Positions 49,266-63,764 of a DNA stretch of 64,000 nucleotides are shown here, piece after piece (position 1 is the first letter of the stretch; every line of letters starts with the position of its first letter). The notes under the pieces are model-generated. The model had not been told where the DNA came from, did not search any database, and saw only the letters and a program-made list of their open reading frames with translations. Both the position numbers and the translations under genes were made by a program. This stretch comes from Paulownia fortunei (taxonomy: Eukaryota > Streptophyta > Magnoliopsida > Lamiales > Paulowniaceae). The stretch is taken from contig JAGSPU010000052.1 of NCBI GenBank assembly GCA_019321725.1, positions 1,612,001 through 1,676,000 of the forward strand, read 5' to 3'.

Positions 49266-52200
49266 AAGGAAAAGAAGATTTACTCATCTTTTTCCTTCCC
49301 ACTGTCCCAACAAACTTTTCATTTTTTCGTCACTCTCCTATTAATTATATTACTTTTTCTTGGGCTATTTTGAGCAAATATATTAGTATACTTGGACCAA
49401 TCACCAGACTCTTCACATTTTGGGAACTTTATGACTTCATTTTTGGTGCAAGATGATTCTGTATGTTGTAATACATGCACTATTTGTCAGATGGTGGACA
49501 ATGAATTATGTTAATTTCTTCTTCTGGGGACCCCAGTAAATTGCTAATAATCAGTGGCAATCACCTATCAATTCCTTCTTCTATTTACTTTTGTGTGATA
49601 TCTATTCTGCAGGGAGAGGCCTGCGGCGTCGAAAGTTCTCTTCACATGTTACTGTATGCTGCATTCTATTGATACAGTTGATGAGTACCTCACCCCCTCC
49701 CCGCTCCATCCAACAGAAAAAAAAAAGAACAAGAAAAGAAAATTGCATGCACAGGTACTGCAAGATTCTATGAAAAAGCATTTTAGTTTATGTTGGTGAG
49801 TGAAAACTTTGGGCGGCCCCTACCGGATGCCACACTGTTACAGAGTCATATGTGAAGCAGAAAGTAAGTTTCCTGTTTTAGGTCTTAGCTTCTTTTTTGC
49901 CAGTGTAAGTTTGGCCAACCTAACCTGCCTAATATTTGTTCTTTTTGTTACCTTTTCTTAAAAAGTAACTGGAAAGGCAAAAAACTCTCTCTAGATTTAG
50001 TTGAATACGGCAATTTGATCAATATTTTACTAATCCAGTTATATATTATCAGAAAGAAATTGGCATGATGGAAGGATGATTGTGTTGTCATTCAATTTTA
50101 ACTGAAACGTTGTTGCATCTCTTTGATATTTGGAACTGCATATTTGTCCAGAATCGGGATTATTTGTATGTTGATAACAGAAATAAATACGGGATGGATC
50201 ATGTTTATATGCGAAGGCATAATTTCGTGTTTTTTTTATATGATCCTCCTGTTTGAAAACCTCCTAAGCATGAACACTAACTAAGAAGTATGAACTCTTG
50301 GAAGTGAAGTTGTATCACTGTGATCCTGCTTAAAATATGACCTTGATAGTATGGTGATCGGTACTTGACCTGGAAGAATATTGTGGGTTAGAATAGTTTT
50401 CAGGGTCCAGCTAGTTTATGACCATGTATGCAAGAACTGATCATATAGTTATTCCCAATATGGACGTTCAACACCAAATAATGACAGGAGACATCAAACT
50501 AACATTTACATGTTACGGGACATTGAATTATGTATGTTTCTAGATTCTTACAGTTCTGATCAATTAAGTTTGTTGTATGGGGCTTCAAAAATATGACTTA
50601 GCAGAACAAAATGCTCACCATGGTTTCTTGAACAATGACATAGAAACGTCTGAGAGTTACATTATTTTTGGCAGGGATGCATTCTATTTCACATTTGTGT
50701 GTTATCGAGATAATGGTTCTTCAGGGAAAGAAAAAGGCATAGTTTTCTATTTTTGGGGTCGGTGATGCTTTGTGGTTGAGAACACCTGTGAGGTTTGGTT
50801 GGCATTGTTCATGTAGGGGCCTGGAGAAATTGAGTCGTGTAAGAGGGTGGAACAGAATAAAATGGGAAAGTGGTGGATGAGGAGATGACAATCTGAATTG
50901 GGGAGAAACTGAAAAGGTTACCAATCAATTCATTTGGTCGTTGGAGTCTTTGATCCCAGCACTGGGACAGGTCTTTGATGATTCCTCAAACTTAGAACCA
51001 GTATAATTCTTCATGCTGCTTTCTTTGCCAAACTTCTTGTACTCTTCATAAAGTTATTGCTCCATTCGTGCGTCAGCATGTATAATTTTCTCGTGTCTCA
51101 CGTAAATACATAGGCACATACGGCCGTATATACACATAATCGATAAATTTCACGTTTCTGTCTTTTCACAACAGATTATACAAAGTGAAGTATACTATAT
51201 ATTCCAATGATACAGAGATGCCTTTGGTCTCATATTAGATTGATGGATATGCTAGTGTTTTTTTTACTCAGTGTGAGCTAAAAACACTAGCAATATGTGT
51301 TGCTGATGTGCTTAGAGTTACTTTCCAGATGTAGAAGCTGATATTCAAATGGCAAAGTACTTAAAAGATAAGTCTGTGGAAAGGCAGACATGTACCCGAA
51401 GTAAAGTAAGATCAAGATGCATGCAGATATACACATAGATACGTATATGTTACTTGCACATGTATATATTTGTGGATACTTAAGTGTTGATATATGTGAC
51501 CATAATCGACCTCACGACAGAAGTTCAAGCCACAGTCAAAACATGATATTTAGGCTACTGCAAGAGCTATTACTTTTAGTAAAATAGCAAGTGTTCGGTC
51601 TAAGAATAAACACAATACATGCAGTAAGAAATATGCCCATCACTGGTCTTTTTTCACAATCTAAGCGAACTATTGTTAAGTAAAATGCATATAAATTACA
51701 TCTCACAACATATAATCTTTTTTGTTATAGCCTAAAACTCCATTTTGTGGTGTACTATGTTCTTTGTGCTACCTCATTTATTGTTTCTGATGTTGCAGAT
51801 AATGTTCTATAGGTAAATGTACTTGTATATATCTTGTGGTTGGGTTGGGAGTATGATGTAAGTTATGACCATAAGCAGATTCTTGTACTCTCAGAAGATA
51901 TTATTACTATATAGGGAAGCTACAATAGCACCTCAACTTCTGTGAAAATCTTTTTTGGCATTTGGCACATTAAAATAACACCCCCATCTATGACATTTGG
52001 CATATTTCACTAAATAGAAAATGCATACACTATGCCATATTTTTGTGAGTCGAGCATCTTATCATTTTCTATAGTACCTTGATTCTAATTCGATTTTATT
52101 TTCTTTGTGATGTTGAGTTTGAGATTCGAAAAGATCATGAAAACCTGAAATGAAAAATCGTAGTTATTTAAAAAATTATATAATAAATATAAAAGTTGCA

Positions 52201-52780
52201 AAAAATTATGCTTTTTCATAAATACAAAATGGTAGAGGGTGGTAATGGTATGAACAAAATTAGGGTCATGATATAATACTCTATTAACATAATAATAAAT
52301 ATGTTGGAGAAGAATAAAAAAAAATTATATTGAAATCAAAAGAAAAGAACTTAAGTGGTTTATTGACATAATAATTATGTTGGAAAAGAAAGGGGAAAAA
52401 ACCCACTTGAAATCTAAACATGTATGAGATTTGAGATCAGCCAAGATATATAATTTGTCCTTGGAATGAGGATGAGAGGTACTTAGATTTGGATTAATGT
52501 TGGATAATGAGGTTTGTCCGTCCTTAATCTTGTCATGATGGAATATGAAAAGTGGTCGTCGACAAATATTTTCAAAAAAAATTGAACTTAATAAATTAAA
52601 AACAAAAAAAATTAACTTTAATGATGACCAGATTAAAAATGTGTTTATAAAGAGAATTGTCTTGCTAGAATACAAGAGTACCATGATGTTTGTAATCCTA
52701 TGAACCAACATTATCAATGTTATGATGTTTAGCTTTTAAACAATGTTATGAGTTACCAAAAGAAAGGCAAATACATACAT
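49266..52780. other. Gene-free stretch upstream of CKX
   Basis: No exon chain is seen on either strand. The first part is likely the CKX promoter. Open frames here (about 49591, 50577, 52325) are short and have no family features. Confidence 0.5.
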
Positions 52781-52802
52781 ACATACATACATACATACAT
52801 AA
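52775..52802. repeat. (ACAT)n microsatellite
   Basis: About seven ACAT units in a row. Confidence 0.9.
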
Positions 52803-52980
52803 CAGTCTCAATTCAACAAAATTTTGATCATCAAATACTATGGGACCAGACCGCCACGAAAAGAATTACATTTTAGTCAAGCCTAAAAGGCTAGTCTAGT
52901 AAGAAACCACAAAATCAATTTGCTATGAAGTTCCAAATTGCACAAATTAAATAGACCAACATGATTAATCCCACCAAACA

Positions 52981-53345
52981 TTAATATATCAGCAGAAGTG
53001 CCCAAAGAGCGTAGCCAATTAGCATCATTGCCTGTTACATACATTATAAATAAATGATCTTCATAAGAATTTACTTTTTTAAAAAAAATAAAAAATTGGT
53101 ATACTATTAACTATAATAAGAGGCAAGAATGTGGTAATTTTTTCATATATCAAAATATTTTCACATGCAAGAAAAAGTTTTGTAGTTTTCAACTCTTCTG
53201 TTGCATTTATTGGTGATCAAGATTTTTCCTAGACATTCCAATACGCATTGCAATACTAAGTTTTAGAATTTTTCACCTTAATGATGAAAATATTTGACAT
53301 TGTTAGCACTTCACCAGTAGCAACATCTTGGTTCTGCCAACATGC
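52981..53345 (-). pseudogene. Weak candidate: 3' exon pair of an unknown membrane protein
   Basis: On the minus strand, a segment ending at a donor (53277, AAG/GTGAAA) reads NQDVATGEVLTMSNIFIIK. A 51-base terminal exon (52981-53031) after the acceptor GTAACAG reads AMMLIGYALWALLLIY and stops. The phases agree and the second exon is strongly hydrophobic, so this could be the end of a membrane-protein gene or a fragment of one. No upstream exons were found between 53.4 and 57 kb. I do not recognise the family. Confidence 0.28.
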
Positions 53346-53690
53346 CCATATTTTATACGATATGAATATGTTTATATTACTAACTTATATTTGACGAGTA
53401 ATTTTTTATCTCTTAGGTCAGTCCTATGCTAAGAATAGTATTTGCATTCATTAAGATTTTACATATATATTATAGAGATAACTTTTATATTTAAATGACT
53501 ACAATCAATTCATAATTGTCTGAATTGTCAATTGATTTCAAGAAATGAGAGCCCTCTTGATATCTCTCTTTTGTGATCGCTTATCTCTTAGACTCTTTCT
53601 AACTCCTACTTTTGTTTCATCCATTTGATCTTTTTTCGTTTCATTTTTCCCAATTTTGGGGGTTTTAGTTATCTTCCTCATGCCATAATG

Positions 53691-53717
53691 GCTTGCCCTT
53701 CAAGTTGAAGGGCAAGC
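53691..53717. repeat. Perfect 13-bp inverted repeat with one-base loop
   Basis: GCTTGCCCTTCAA, one G, then TTGAAGGGCAAGC. It is perfect over 13 pairs in an AT-rich setting. Confidence 0.9.
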
Positions 53718-54590
53718 AAAGTTTTGTGTTTAAATCTTCATGTGAAGAGGCAAGCCATGCATGTGGTTGTCATTTGCCAATATATCTCTTTTCCTATTTT
53801 AGAAACTCCCCTGTAAATCTCAATCTTGTAAAGCCATTTTTGGGAAAAAGAAGAGCAAATTAAGCTTCCATTATACACCTTTAATTTGTATCTAACATCG
53901 CATCATAGATAACTTCACTAAGGTTCATTATTTCTTACAAGAAATGGGACATATGCAAGTTGTGAAGAACATTAGGTATGTGCATGTTTTGAAGAAAATT
54001 TAGGGTACATTTTTTGAAAACCCCTTTGTTTTGTTGAAATTGTGAAAAATCATATATGTTCAAACAATAGTAAGAAAAACCCTTATATTATGTAAAGTTC
54101 GTTCAGTTCACATTTCACAACTATTAATATATTCTAGCGCTGTTAAAATTTACTCTAAAATATCATTATATCCTTCTATTTGTTAGAAATTGGTTTATAT
54201 AAACTTAAAATCTCAATCATTCTCATATAAATATTTGATGACCGATATAAAATGTTATATCTTATTTAACATTAAAATGAGTGCCTCATAAGTTTATTCA
54301 AAACAAAAGAACCATATGTTCTTTTTCAATTTTGTGGGAAAAAAAATCCAACTTACAAGATCTCGTTTTGAAATTAATGTGCACATTTTTATTCAAAAAT
54401 TTCAAAGAAAAAATTATAAAGGGAGGTGTGGGATGGTGCCCTAGCCAGCGCTGGGTTGTGTTAACCACAATTTTTGGCACAATGCAAATGTCAAATGTGT
54501 TGTTACTCAGCCTAATACTTCTCTTTGAAGTAGACTGTCCATTAAACATTACCTTTTTGTTCACCAAAAGGGTGTGGAGTAAAGAAAATT

Positions 54591-55376
54591 TAGGCCTCGT
54601 TTGGTTCGATGAGGGGAAAGGGAAATGAAAGAGAAAGGAGTAAAATTTAATTTACACAGGAAATATAATACTTTGTCTTCGAATTATTTAATATGACCTA
54701 GAAGTACATCTCAAATACTTTCCTTTGTTTATTATAATAAAAATAAAGTGGAAAGGGAATATTAACTTTTTTAATTTATCAATTAATTATTATTATTATT
54801 ATTTTGTAATAGATAATGATTAATTAAAGAAACTATTAGAATAATTTTAATTACTAATAATCAAACTGAACATAAATTAAACTTGAAAACTTCTCAGAAA
54901 TAAGTAAGCAACAAAAAGAAGAACAAAAATGGAATATTTTTCTGAATTCTATTTGAGAATTTCTAGAGATTTTTAATGTGTTAGGGCTTGTTGGTTTAAT
55001 GGTAGGTGGCGTCAATATTTTTTTTATTTTCTTTTATTGGGAACAACACGCTTTGAAGAAGAAGATAAACATATACACTGCTTATTTTAGGCGGAGATAA
55101 ATACAATAAAATAAAATAAGAAAAAAATTATATTATGGATAATACAATAAATACAAATACAATTGAATATTTTTGTGTCTTTTGGGTCTTTTGCTTCTAT
55201 TTTTCCATCCATCTTTGAATGAAAAAAAAAATTGGCTTCGAAGGGTTTCATACACAGCCTATTTTACTTCCTTGCATTATTTTTTCAAACTAAATAAATA
55301 TTTTTTTCTCAAACACCTACTTGTACTCCATTTCTCTTAAACATTCACTTTTTACATTAACCAAACAAGCTCTTAG
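54591..55376. mobile_element. Putative MITE
   Basis: The left end reads TTTAGGC then CTCGTTTGGTT. The right end, read inward, is GAGCTTGTTTGGTT, bounded by TTAGGC. The short inverted CGTTTGGTT-type ends, the TTAGGC shared by both flanks and the empty AT-rich body fit a small DNA element, though the body shows no strong inverted symmetry. Confidence 0.35.
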
Positions 55377-58300
55377 GCTTTAGATTTTGATTTGTCAATT
55401 CATATTGTTCATTCCTATTCTTCTAGTCATTTGGGTAGAAAAATAAATACTATTATTTACAATCTAAAACATTTAAAAGTTTTCTACACGAAGTTAAGTG
55501 TCATGGAGAACCTATTAGTTTCATCAAATCAAAATACGAAAGTAGATAAATTAAATAATTTTTACACACACATATATTTATATATAATTATATATATATA
55601 TATGTAAGTATAAAAGTATATAGACCTTAGAATAATTTAATACAATCTGCTGTCTTGAATGTGACCAGCGGAGGAGGAAAAGGAAGATCAAGTTTTGGTG
55701 AAGCAGAATTGCACTAGATACACCATATATATTGTCAACCATAGTATGATTTATAGCTCTTGGTTGGCTGAGCAATGTGGCCAGGAGGCCAATAAGAATG
55801 TGACATTGTATTTTAATAATGAATTTAGTTTCTCAAGTATCATTATTAGACTTAATAACCTCGTAGTCACCACATTTTCATATTATTCAACTATATATAT
55901 TTGATCCATCAAAAGTCCAATAATGCTGGACAAGAATTCAGCCTGTTGGTCTAAAATGTATGGCGGAAAACAGTACAAACTGCAATGTCATGTCTTAGGA
56001 TAATTCTCACATCTCATCAGATTGCAACGTGGCAAAACGTCGCATATAATTAAATTGTTCGATAAATAACATAGATGTACGAACCTAACATATTTGTGTA
56101 AAATTCAATTAATTTGACTTTAAACTTATAAAATTAAGTGCTGATCATGTTTTACTTAATTTTTGTGTTTCTAGCAAAGACCAACTAGAATGAACTTTTT
56201 AGGTCATTCTTTATAAAAAGAAAGAATGTTTTTTAAGACAGAACTTTCTTTTAACTAAATAAAATCTTGTGTCTTGGTAAATAAATACTTAATATGTATG
56301 TGTATAGGGGGGTATGAGGATTCTGCAACCTATAGTAAGATTAGAAACAGTACAATAATTCTTATGATGTTCCCTATCCTGTTTACATTCTACTCTAATC
56401 ATATCTCCTTTTGTCCCTTGATAACTTACCTTTTCTTTTCAATGCTCAAATTGTCAACATTTTTAATTTGTGCTTCTTTCTCATTATTTTTTTGTCTCCA
56501 TAAAAGGGTTTCCTTTCTTTAAAGTATGAAGTGGTTTTATTAGTGGTATACCTTAGAATATTTGGCTTTATTATTCAAAAAGTCATCAAATTTAGTTTAG
56601 TTAGTGCAATGTTTAACAATATTTAGGCTTTTAAGAGTCATCATGAACATGATTTTGTCGCTCAAGCTGTGAGAACGGAGAGTAAAGAAATACCTGTTAT
56701 GTTAAAAAATTCTTCATTTTTCGTATATATGTTGATAATCTATGCATCTTATGTTAGATTTTAGCGTTAATTGTAGATCAAACTCGTACAAGAATTTAAA
56801 AATAAATCCTTGAATATGACTCAAAAATAGAATATTATGTTTCCAAATCATTATTAAAAATCCTACTAAGGTTGCTTGTTTTGGTTCTTTGAAGAGTTTG
56901 TACCCTTTTTTAGCACTATAATTTCCTCAATTCGATGAAGAGAAAAGACAATCAACCCAAGCTTATGTAGTAACTAATCAAAAGACTACAAAGCCCAAGT
57001 TTGGCTCCTATATATAGTTTAGGTCACAAATGGAAAAAAAAAAAAAAAAAAGTGACACTTTGCTTGCAGTTTAGAGTGCAAAGAAAAAGTCCTATTGTGA
57101 TTATTAGACATATTTTACGTTAAAGTTCTAAGATTTTCTAGGTTGTTGGAACTGCAGAGAACCAAATTATCATTTCTAGTCCGATTGTCCGAAGTCTTAA
57201 CCTGCCTATTATTGACAGTATATAGAATTTAGATGCTTAGAAATAACCGGAACCCTAGAATTCAAATTTCTTGAAAAAGTGTACTAGATTTTCAAATTCA
57301 ATTTGAAAGTCTCAATTCCTTCATGAAATTGCAACAGGTAATAATGAAATCTATGACGTGGAGATATCAGCACAACATATGTATATGTGTGGGATTTGTC
57401 TATATGCAATTATGATAAGGCAAAAGCATTCTTTGAAGTGCCAAAGATGAAGAAGTTTGCTAATGTTACTCCACTAATGGTGATTGTGATTGTCATTACA
57501 AAAAATAAAAATAAAAATGGTATACTTTATAATTTTGTTTCTTGAATTTAGTCCAAACAAATGTGTGGATCCATCATTTATTCAGATCCCTTCATTTGAA
57601 AGGGATTGCGTTTTCGCCATTAATATCAATTATGATACAACAGGGTTTACAATAAAAGATTCCGTGCGTTAATTATATATAATACACAATTATCCTATAT
57701 AATCAATCCCTCTGGTGGCCATGATTGGCTTTTTGGAGATTTCAAAATCCATGAACCCTAGCTAGACCTAGGTTTAAATTCTTGCCAAAAATGTGATTGT
57801 GCACTTGTTTCTTTCTTTTTAGTTTAGTTAGTCAAGAAAAATGACCTCCATCAATTGTCACCCCATGTGCAATTGTAACTGGCTTTTGTCCCACCACCTT
57901 ATAGACTTGAAAGTTGTAGCAAATTAGTCAAGAAAACTACCAAGTGCTCTACTTATTAGTTGAGCCATAGCTACCTAGCTACACTCTTTTGGTACTGCTT
58001 TATAGGGATAGTGCCATAACCATTCATGTTAAGTTTCACAAAAGCTTCTTGGAGACCTAGAAAGGTATATATCAAGTCACTGTCTTTTTTTTAGGGCTTT
58101 TTGATTGACCCCTTAAAATTTATAGTCTCTCCCACATTGATCTGGTATGATCTGCATTTGTGCATGTTCACGTGCGTGTGTTTGTGAAAGAGAATATTTC
58201 GGGAATTAAAGTTTTTAACTTATATATTTCTGAAAAAAATTGCACATTGTATGAAATTATTCAAACTTATATATTTTTTCACTGTAATTTGACTAGACCT

Positions 58301-59287
58301 TTGAAGAAGAAATATACAAGTACAGACATCTAGATGCTAGACTCTTGATGAAGATGGAAAGTATATATACTGTCCAAAAAAGCTGCAGTTAGTTTGCATA
58401 TGATAAATAGCATTAACATACAAGGGTCCAAGAATTTGAGTTATATGTATCTTGTTTTTATAAGGAGGATGAATTAATATATTTTACACATGTATGCACA
58501 TACACATATATACATATCCATGTAAATTTTATTACGTGCGTGTATGATATATCATATCTACGTATATATCTATTGTGTGGTGTGTTTATGTATTGATCGA
58601 TATAAATTAAGTATTTTTTTTTTAAAATTCATATTTCAATTGTTACACTTTATTGTATGCGTGTCTATATGAAAAATTGGATAGTATTTTTCAATCTCAT
58701 AACTAAATTCACCTTTATTATTTGAATGCATGTACCTATCTTTTTCGGTTGGTAGATCAATTTCAATGTTCTTATGCCGTGAGGACTAGGGCAAGTAAGA
58801 AGGAAGTCCGATTATGAACATATATCAATCTTTAAAAAAAAAAAAAAAATTCATGCGATGCTAGCTAGATAGCACATATACAATGATCTAAACTAAAATT
58901 TTCAAGACCTAGTGAGTTAAATCTTGCTTCAAAGTTATTGTTTATTGCAATATGAGTGAGCCAAAGATGAACTAACAAAAGGGTTTCTAATTAATTAGCC
59001 AACTAATGAACTCGAATTAATTGACAGTCGAAATTAACACGTACAAGAAAAAATTATAAGCACAGGAAAAAAAAAAATTGCTGAGGATGTGACATTGTAC
59101 CATATATCATTTAAGACAGGAAAGATTCAAAGAAGCTAAGTAGTGGCTATCCCACTTAATCAAGATCAAAATAAGGGGCCTGGGGAATATCGGGAAAAAA
59201 ATCCACATATATTCTTCATGGTTCATTTTCAACAATATCAAGACTGATTGCACTCATGATTTTCAGTAGTGTCTTTCACATGAATAT

Positions 59288-59291
59288 ATAC

Positions 59292-59336
<45 letters not shown>
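59288..59336. repeat. (TA)n-(TG)n microsatellite
   Basis: About ten TA units run into about twelve TG units. Confidence 0.9.
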
Positions 59337-59338
<2 letters not shown>

Positions 59339-59477
59339 ATGTTCGTGGAGGGATAAGGGGCATATAATATCTGTAACTGTATCTAATATGCATTTCACAA
59401 AAGCTCCTAAGAAAATGGCTTTTAGGGCACGCTTGATAGAAATGCAAGTCCTTCTTTCAAGACTTTTTGTGCGTGCC

Positions 59478-59540
59478 CTCTCTCTCTCTCTCTGTCTCTC
59501 TCTCTCTCACACACACACACGTATATACACACACACACAC
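59478..59540. repeat. (CT)n-(CA)n compound microsatellite
   Basis: Interrupted CT units followed by two CA blocks that flank GTATATA. Confidence 0.9.
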
Positions 59541-61861
59541 TTAAGGAAGAAATTTGGTGATATTGAAGAGTCATTTTCTAGCCACATTAGCTGCATTTTC
59601 TTATAATGGAACATATGTACGTGGCAGCTAGCTAGGGTTTAGATGCAATTAACGACTTCTGGTGCCCCAAACAATTAAAAGATTATTGAGAATTACAGTC
59701 AGTTGTTGCTATAAATGTGTGGCGGAAGAGAGTTTTATAGTTGATTCTTGATACATATACCAAACGTCTACACACTGAAAGCGAGATTGAATTATTGGAC
59801 AACATGAGCATAAATATATTTACATACATTCCATGGTTACAACAATTCTAGGACGACACGTATATAATAAATTAGGCATTTGAATACTATCTAAGTGATC
59901 TATTGTGGTTAACAGTCTATCTACGTCAAAGTCGGTCAAGTTTCCACATTTTTATGCTAAAACTCTGGAAATGATTCATTTGGAAGATATATCATAAATA
60001 AAAGAGTTTGATCCTGCTTTGGAAACTTGTAATTTTATTTATTTTTCAGAAAATCAGTTACTTCAATTGTGTTACAAGAAAACAATACAATCTTAGCTGA
60101 TGGAAAGTTAAACATTACATACCCATAAGTAACACAAAAGTTATTCCATGTTGTTTATCAATCCTTTATTCAAAATTTTCAATTGTAATATGGATCATTG
60201 TTGCGCATAACAAATTGTTAGAAGTGTTTGGGAATTGACCCGACGAAAGATCTTTCGACGCTTAAGTAAGTTCAAGAACTAATAGATATAAGCCACAAAG
60301 TTTGAATAGTTCGATACGTAATTAATATCGTACCTTTTAATAATAAAAACTACAGGTACTTTTAGTGTTGATATGAGAGCATTCACGATTTGGGGTCTTA
60401 AGCCTAATTAGGTTTAGTCAGAGCAATACAGTCCAATTTGTGTGCATTGACTTGTAAATCTTATGAACTTTGCTATTAAATCTTCTTTTTGTTCCGACTA
60501 TAATTCAAATGGATCTTTTAAACTTAATCTATTTGCCCTATTTTGAACTCATAAAACATTACATATATATTGGATCTGCAATGCATGCACAGTGCTAAAT
60601 TATACAAACCTTATAATTTATAATATCCATATAGATATAGATATTTACCTTTAATAATTCGCTCAAGAACGGAAGGAAGGGGCAACCAAACCTCAAATTT
60701 ATACAAGTCTATATAACATATAAATTTATTAAAATTTAAAATATTATTCTTTAAAAATACAAGATTATCGTTTATATAGCTGAAAATATCTTTTTTTGTC
60801 CATTACCTTCAAAAAAAAAAAAAATCCAATCTCACTTCTAAAATTAAAATTCCTGACGTATTAGAATCCAAGATAGTTGTTTGACTGCATTTCAAAGGAA
60901 TATTAATAGATAGTTGAATCATAATAAGCAAATGAATAGGAGAAAAGATTATATAGTAAGCAGCTGGGCCAGGTTTTATGCTGAATCATAATGAGAATGT
61001 TTGTCTAATTTTCCACACCTTCATCCTTCCTTTTTTTCTTCACCACAAAAAGGTAATTGTTTTGAGTGGAGAACATGACAAGACCCTCTAAAAGTACAAC
61101 AGATAACTCCATTTTGAGGGTTCTTAAAACATTGTAAGAGAGTAGCTAATTCTATCTCTCTCTCTCTCTTCTTTTTTTTTTTTAAAGTGATACAACTCAA
61201 ATGACTCCATCACCATTATATTGTGTGTGTATCATCAGTTAGTCTACATGCTAACACATAATATCCACATCATTTAATTTGTTATATGGGATTTTTTTTT
61301 CCGTAAATTTTATATTCTTTATTATATTATATTGATTTCCGTTATATATAAAATTTTATCCGAAAAATATATGCGTACTAGCAATTATGCAATGCAATAG
61401 AATATATAAAATTTACAATAAAAGATAGCCTCCGGATCATATATCTAAAATCTACCTATATATCTATGTAATAAATAAACTATGCAATACTGTTTTTTTT
61501 TTTTTTTTTTTTTTGGAATTTTTAATTTTCAAATCAGTGAGACGAGAGAATAAAAATAATTGAAACAACATGAAAGGACATCTGAAAAGATGAGGGGACT
61601 ACAAGTTGGTTGAGGCCCGTTAGTGCTTATGGGCCACATTAAATTATGACCACAAGTCCAGCACTTATGTCACAAGCCCAAGTGGTTTGGTCCAGAGGGG
61701 CTGTCACCAATTGCTTGCCATGTTGCCACGTGGATCAGTTCCCAAAACTTGTCTTCTCTTTCTTTATCGTATACCCATAAATCCTACATTAACAATAATC
61801 TTATCTTCATCAAATTAGGTTACTTCGAATTTGGAAATCCTGTCCTTTTCATATACTAGTG

Positions 61862-61894
<33 letters not shown>

Positions 61895-61924
61895 CGTGAT
61901 ATCTTTTTTTTTTTTTTTTTTTTT
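61862..61924. repeat. (GT)n tract followed by a T run
   Basis: About fifteen GT units, a short spacer, then roughly twenty T residues. Confidence 0.9.
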
Positions 61925-61984
61925 CTTTTCTTGTAGGAAATGTGTGATTGGAAATGCAACATCTGTTGAGCAATGATTTGTGAA

Positions 61985-62048
61985 TGTATTTTTGTATTTT
62001 TGTATTTTTGTATTTTTGTATTTTTTGTATTTTTTTATATTTTTGTTT
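61985..62048. repeat. GTATTTTT minisatellite
   Basis: Five to seven consecutive GTATTTTT units, the last ones expanded in their T runs. Confidence 0.9.
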
Positions 62049-62340
62049 TTTGGCCCTTATGTCAAATGTTGTTATATTGAGCAGATTATAAGATAAGAAA
62101 GAAGATTAGAAAATTGCTTGTTCATAATACTCTCTATTCCTTAAAAAATTTAAATCTATTAAATTGAATTTTTATTAAAAAAAGGCCAATTTCACTATTA
62201 AGAGAATTTCAATTCCAATGTACAATTATGCTTTAAAAATCTTTCAACTTCATATCATTTAGAAGTTATACTTCACTCTTCACTCAAGTATGGCAAAACT
62301 TTTATCCACAGTGCTAAACCACCGTTTATAGAATAAGTAA

Positions 62341-62955
62341 TTTAGGCTCTATTTGATTTCATTTTAAGTGTTTTGAGAAAAATATTTTGAAAAAATATAT
62401 TAGAGAATACAAAGTATATTTAATTTAATTTTTTAGAGAGACATTTTTTACTGTAAAAATATATGTGTCTTGTACAACTTTGTCCCAATATATATATATA
62501 TTATATTATATATATATTAATTTTAGATTAATTTAATGAATTTTGGACAGACAAACATTGAGTCTGTTTGGTTTCATTTTCATATTTTCAGTATTTCAAA
62601 TTTGAAATTGAAATTTTGTATAAAAATAAATATACATTTGAATTAGTTGTATTTTTATATTGACTATATAATTTTAAAAATAAAAATATATCTATTTTGT
62701 GGTATTTTTCCATGAGAAAACAAGAAATTTTAATAAATTTGAAAATGAATTTTTGATATATGTATGAAAAGATATGAAATACTAATAAATTTAAAAAATA
62801 AATTTTGAAAATAAGAATAAATTATATTTATGATGAAAATGAATAAATCTAAAACATTTTCGCTGTTTCAAATAATAAAAGATGGAAAAGAACAGACACT
62901 GAATATTTGGTTTCATTTCCCTAAAACCCTCAAAATGAAATCAAACTGAAATAAA
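62341..62955. mobile_element. Putative nested MITE pair
   Basis: The outer ends TTAGGCTCTATTTGATTTCATTTT and, read inward from 62955, ATTTCAGTTTGATTTCATTTT share a 14-base identical block. Inside, GAGTCTGTTTGG (about 62563) and, read inward from about 62903, CAGTGTCTGTTC form a second imperfect inverted pair. The body is AT-rich and non-coding. Confidence 0.4.
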
Positions 62956-63764
62956 CAATTGCTTTACTTTTTTACTTCAAGATAAATGACAAATTACAAA
63001 ACAAGTTCATCTACAGTCACAAAAAGGTTAAACCTAAGTAGAGCAGAGAGTAAGAATGATTGTTCCTCTAGTACTACCACTGGTTTTTTTTTTTGGAAGT
63101 TTGTACTTGAGAACCCCATCCTCCCACAATTTTTTGTGTAGATAGATAAGTAAGTGGATTCCATTCCATCTTGCCCCAATGGCAAATTATTCTGAGTCTC
63201 CCTCTTGTCCATAAAATGTCTAATCACAAGTGTAGAGTGTTGAGTATTGAGTCAGATTGGAATTATCATGGATGACAAACTCTTCCCACTCAAGAAGTGA
63301 TGGTTTCTTCACCTTCACAAGTCCATAGCCATATTTCACAGTTTATTTTTGATAATTATAGAACTTGTCCAGAAATGACTCAATAATAGCACTGCAATGT
63401 AGCTTTACACCCCAAATTATCATGAAAATTACATCGAAACGTAACAATATGTTCGGGTCACTGCTGATTTATACATGGATTACATAGCATGATAACTTGG
63501 AAAAGCAAAATGACATTTATTTAGGCAGGTTTCTGATTATAGACTCCTAACCGTACTTTTGTTGAGATACAAATTTATGTTCCACATCCTGAGATCAAAT
63601 GTAATTCGATCCCCATCTCAAAATGTACTTTAGGTAATTGAAATGCACACGCAGAAAACTCCAATGCTGACAAATCTTCATCTTACTTGCATTAAACTTA
63701 CCTCCACTAGCAAAAGATCAGAAGTTTCCAATTAAAGCCGATGATCATCTCACCTTCTGCAAGG

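Larger units (their letters stand above)
53060..63760. other. Long gene-poor region
   Basis: Apart from the elements listed separately, I see no coding exons, RNA genes or organised structure. It is AT-rich, with A/T runs (57036-57051, 61492-61515), TA tracts and short open frames typical of random AT-rich sequence. A CGAAAGATCTTTCG palindrome near 60245, within GACCCGACGAAAGATC...CGACGCTTAAGTAAG, resembles debris from an LTR element. Confidence 0.5.

Noticed and set aside
63590..63625. B-box-like ATTCGATCCCC suggesting a tRNA or SINE
   Set aside because: No A box, stems or A tail at the right distance.
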